Of a stretch of 64,000 nt of DNA, positions 62,538 to 64,000 are shown piece after piece. The first letter of the stretch is position 1, and every line of letters starts with the position of its first letter. Origin of the DNA: Pseudomonas anguilliseptica (GTDB lineage: Bacteria > Pseudomonadota > Gammaproteobacteria > Pseudomonadales > Pseudomonadaceae); NCBI RefSeq assembly GCF_021375795.1, contig NZ_JAEIOI010000005.1, forward strand, positions 124,001 to 188,000, in the 5' to 3' direction. The notes under the pieces are model-generated. The model searched no databases and was not told the origin of the DNA. It was given only the letters and a program-made list of their open reading frames with translations. Both the position numbers and the translations under genes were made by a program.

Positions 62538-64000
62538 TCAGACCGACTGGTATTCTTTCTCAGCTTCGTCGAAACGCTTGATCATGCTGGCGGACGGACC
62601 ATTGCCGACCTTGCTGAAGACCAGGATGGCGACGGTGGCGAAGATAAAGCCTGGGATGATTTCATACAGCCCCAGGTGACCCAGGAAGTTCTTCCACAGG
62701 ATCACGGTCAGGGCACCGACCAGCATGCCCGCCAATGCGCCGTTACGCGTCATCTGCTTCCAGACCAGGGACAGGATCACCACCGGACCGAAGGCAGCAC
62801 CAAAGCCTGCCCAGGCGTAGGACACCAGACCCAGTACACGGTTTTCCGGATTGGCGGCCAGCATGATGGCGACGACCGCGATCAGCAGCACCATGCCACG
62901 ACCGACCCAGACCAGCTCAGTCTGCGAGGCACCCTTGCGCAGGAAGGCCTTGTAGAAGTCTTCGGTCAGGGCACTGGAGCACACCAGCAACTGGCAGCTC
63001 AGGGTACTCATCACCGCAGCCAGAATGGCGGACAGCAGAATGCCGGCAATCCACGGGTTGAACAGCAGTTTGGCCAGCTCGATAAATACGCGCTCCGGGT
63101 TCTCGGTTACCGGGCCAGCGAGGTCCGGGTTGGCAGAGAAGTACGCGATACCGAAGAAGCCCACAGCCACTGCACCGCCCAGGGTCAGGATCATCCAGGT
63201 CATGGAGATGCGACGGGCTGCCGGGATCGACTTCACCGAGTCAGCCGCCATGAAGCGCGCCAGGATGTGCGGCTGGCCGAAGTAGCCCAGGCCCCAGGCC
63301 ATCAGCGAGATCACACCAACAAAGGTGGCACCTTTGAGCATGTCGAAGCTGGTGGCATCTTTCAGTTCGATCGCCGCAAAGGTCGCATCGGCACCGCCAG
63401 TGGCAATCAGCACCACAATCGGGGTTAGGATCAAGGCGAAGATCATCAGCGTGGCCTGCACGGTGTCAGTCCAGCTCACCGCCAGGAAGCCACCGATAAA
63501 GGTGTAGGCGATGGTCGCGGCAGCACCGGCCCACAGCGCCGTCTCGTAGGACATGCCGAAGGTGCTTTCAAACAGACGGGCACCGGCGACAACGCCCGAA
63601 GCGCAGTAGATGGTGAAGAACACCAGAATCACCAGCGCCGAGAAGATGCGCAGCACGCGGCTGCTGTCTTCAAAACGGTGAGTGAAGTAATCCGGTAGGG
63701 TCAGCGCGTTGCCGTTGTGCTCGGTCTGCACACGCAGACGACCAGCCACGAACAACCAGTTGAGGTAGGCACCAACGATCAGACCAATGGCAATCCAGCC
63801 TTCGGACAGACCCGACAGGTACACGGCGCCAGGCAGGCCCATCAGCAGCCAACCACTCATGTCTGAGGCACCGGCCGACAGCGCGGTGACGAAACTGCCC
63901 AGGCTGCGGCCGCCCAGGATGTAGTCGGAAAGGTTCTTGGTGCGCATGTAGGCGAACAGGCCGATCAGCACCATGAGCGCGATGTACACCACGAAGGTGA
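62538..64000 (-). CDS. putP: Sodium/proline symporter PutP, N-terminus outside window
   Basis: Sodium-coupled proline uptake in the inner membrane (SSS family, about 13 TM helices). About 487 residues are visible; by comparison with the family some 10-12 N-terminal residues lie beyond the right edge. Signatures: LGGRSLGSFVTALSAGASDMSGWLLMGLPGAVY (TM2, sodium/proline site), NWLFVAGRLRVQTEHNGNALTLPDYF, and MSTLSCQLLVCSSALTEDFYKAFLRK. The final frame ends at 62538 with a terminator 87 bp further on. putA is not seen. Confidence 0.96.
   Translation of the reverse strand, partial: TFVVYIALMVLIGLFAYMRTKNLSDYILGGRSLGSFVTALSAGASDMSGWLLMGLPGAVYLSGLSEGWIAIGLIVGAYLNWLFVAGRLRVQTEHNGNALTLPDYFTHRFEDSSRVLRIFSALVILVFFTIYCASGVVAGARLFESTFGMSYETALWAGAAATIAYTFIGGFLAVSWTDTVQATLMIFALILTPIVVLIATGGADATFAAIELKDATSFDMLKGATFVGVISLMAWGLGYFGQPHILARFMAADSVKSIPAARRISMTWMILTLGGAVAVGFFGIAYFSANPDLAGPVTENPERVFIELAKLLFNPWIAGILLSAILAAVMSTLSCQLLVCSSALTEDFYKAFLRKGASQTELVWVGRGMVLLIAVVAIMLAANPENRVLGLVSYAWAGFGAAFGPVVILSLVWKQMTRNGALAGMLVGALTVILWKNFLGHLGLYEIIPGFIFATVAILVFSKVGNGPSASMIKRFDEAEKEYQSV

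Overview
The window looks like a chromosomal segment of a Pseudomonas (Gammaproteobacteria). It is GC-rich and densely coded, with short intergenic gaps and many ATGA-type start/stop overlaps. It carries hallmark Pseudomonas arrangements: uvrB divergent from an aromatic aminotransferase gene next to tRNA-Asn, a gltX/tRNA-Ala/tRNA-Glu cluster, a complete ccmABCDEFGHI operon, and the polar-flagellum/chemotaxis block with fleN, flhF, fliA and motCD. The species cannot be fixed by reading alone.

Left part (1-13.7 kb): a compact Entner-Doudoroff operon on the minus strand (pgl, edd, eda, then a thioesterase cut by the window edge) lies back to back with a membrane diguanylate cyclase gene. A tetR-type regulator with an alpha/beta hydrolase follows. 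Then come a doubled tRNA-Ala(GGC)/tRNA-Glu(TTC) operon with a consensus promoter, gltX, a LysR regulator divergent from an emrA/emrB-like efflux pair, and an EamA transporter followed by an inverted REP pair (REPIN).

Middle part (13.7-30.4 kb): uvrB and an aminotransferase gene diverge. tRNA-Asn follows, trailed by an almost perfect ~148-bp tandem repeat, each unit of which restarts with the last 22 nt of the tRNA gene. Next are a DUF2061 protein, a GH17-like membrane glucanase, two small hypothetical proteins, and a periplasmic alpha/beta hydrolase translationally coupled to mlaA. The cytochrome c maturation operon (ccmA to ccmI plus a small lipoprotein) reads leftward, every gene except the ccmC-ccmB junction being coupled to the next.

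Right part (30.4-64 kb): a divergent FliK-like/FlhB-C-terminal-like pair precedes about 30 kb of minus-strand motility genes. In transcription order these are fliE-F-G-H-I-J, an HsbA/HsbR/HptB-like phosphorelay, fliK, fliL-M-N-O-P-Q-R-flhB, flhA-flhF-fleN-fliA, cheY-cheZ, cheA-cheB-motC-motD-parA-like, and parP-like-cheW-DUF2802. I can read four sigma-54-type promoters (fliE, fliK, fliL, flhA) and two sigma-28-type candidates (inside the cheZ 3' end facing cheA; in front of the parP-like gene). These would divide the block into the usual flagellar regulatory classes. The cluster ends abruptly at fliE. fleQ/fleSR, flagellin genes and cheR are absent from the window, and a VF530-family gene and putP (cut at the right edge) follow.

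No CRISPR array, insertion sequence, prophage or obvious genomic island was seen. The most unusual structure is the tRNA-Asn 3'-end tandem repeat, which resembles in layout the repeats behind E. coli tyrT.
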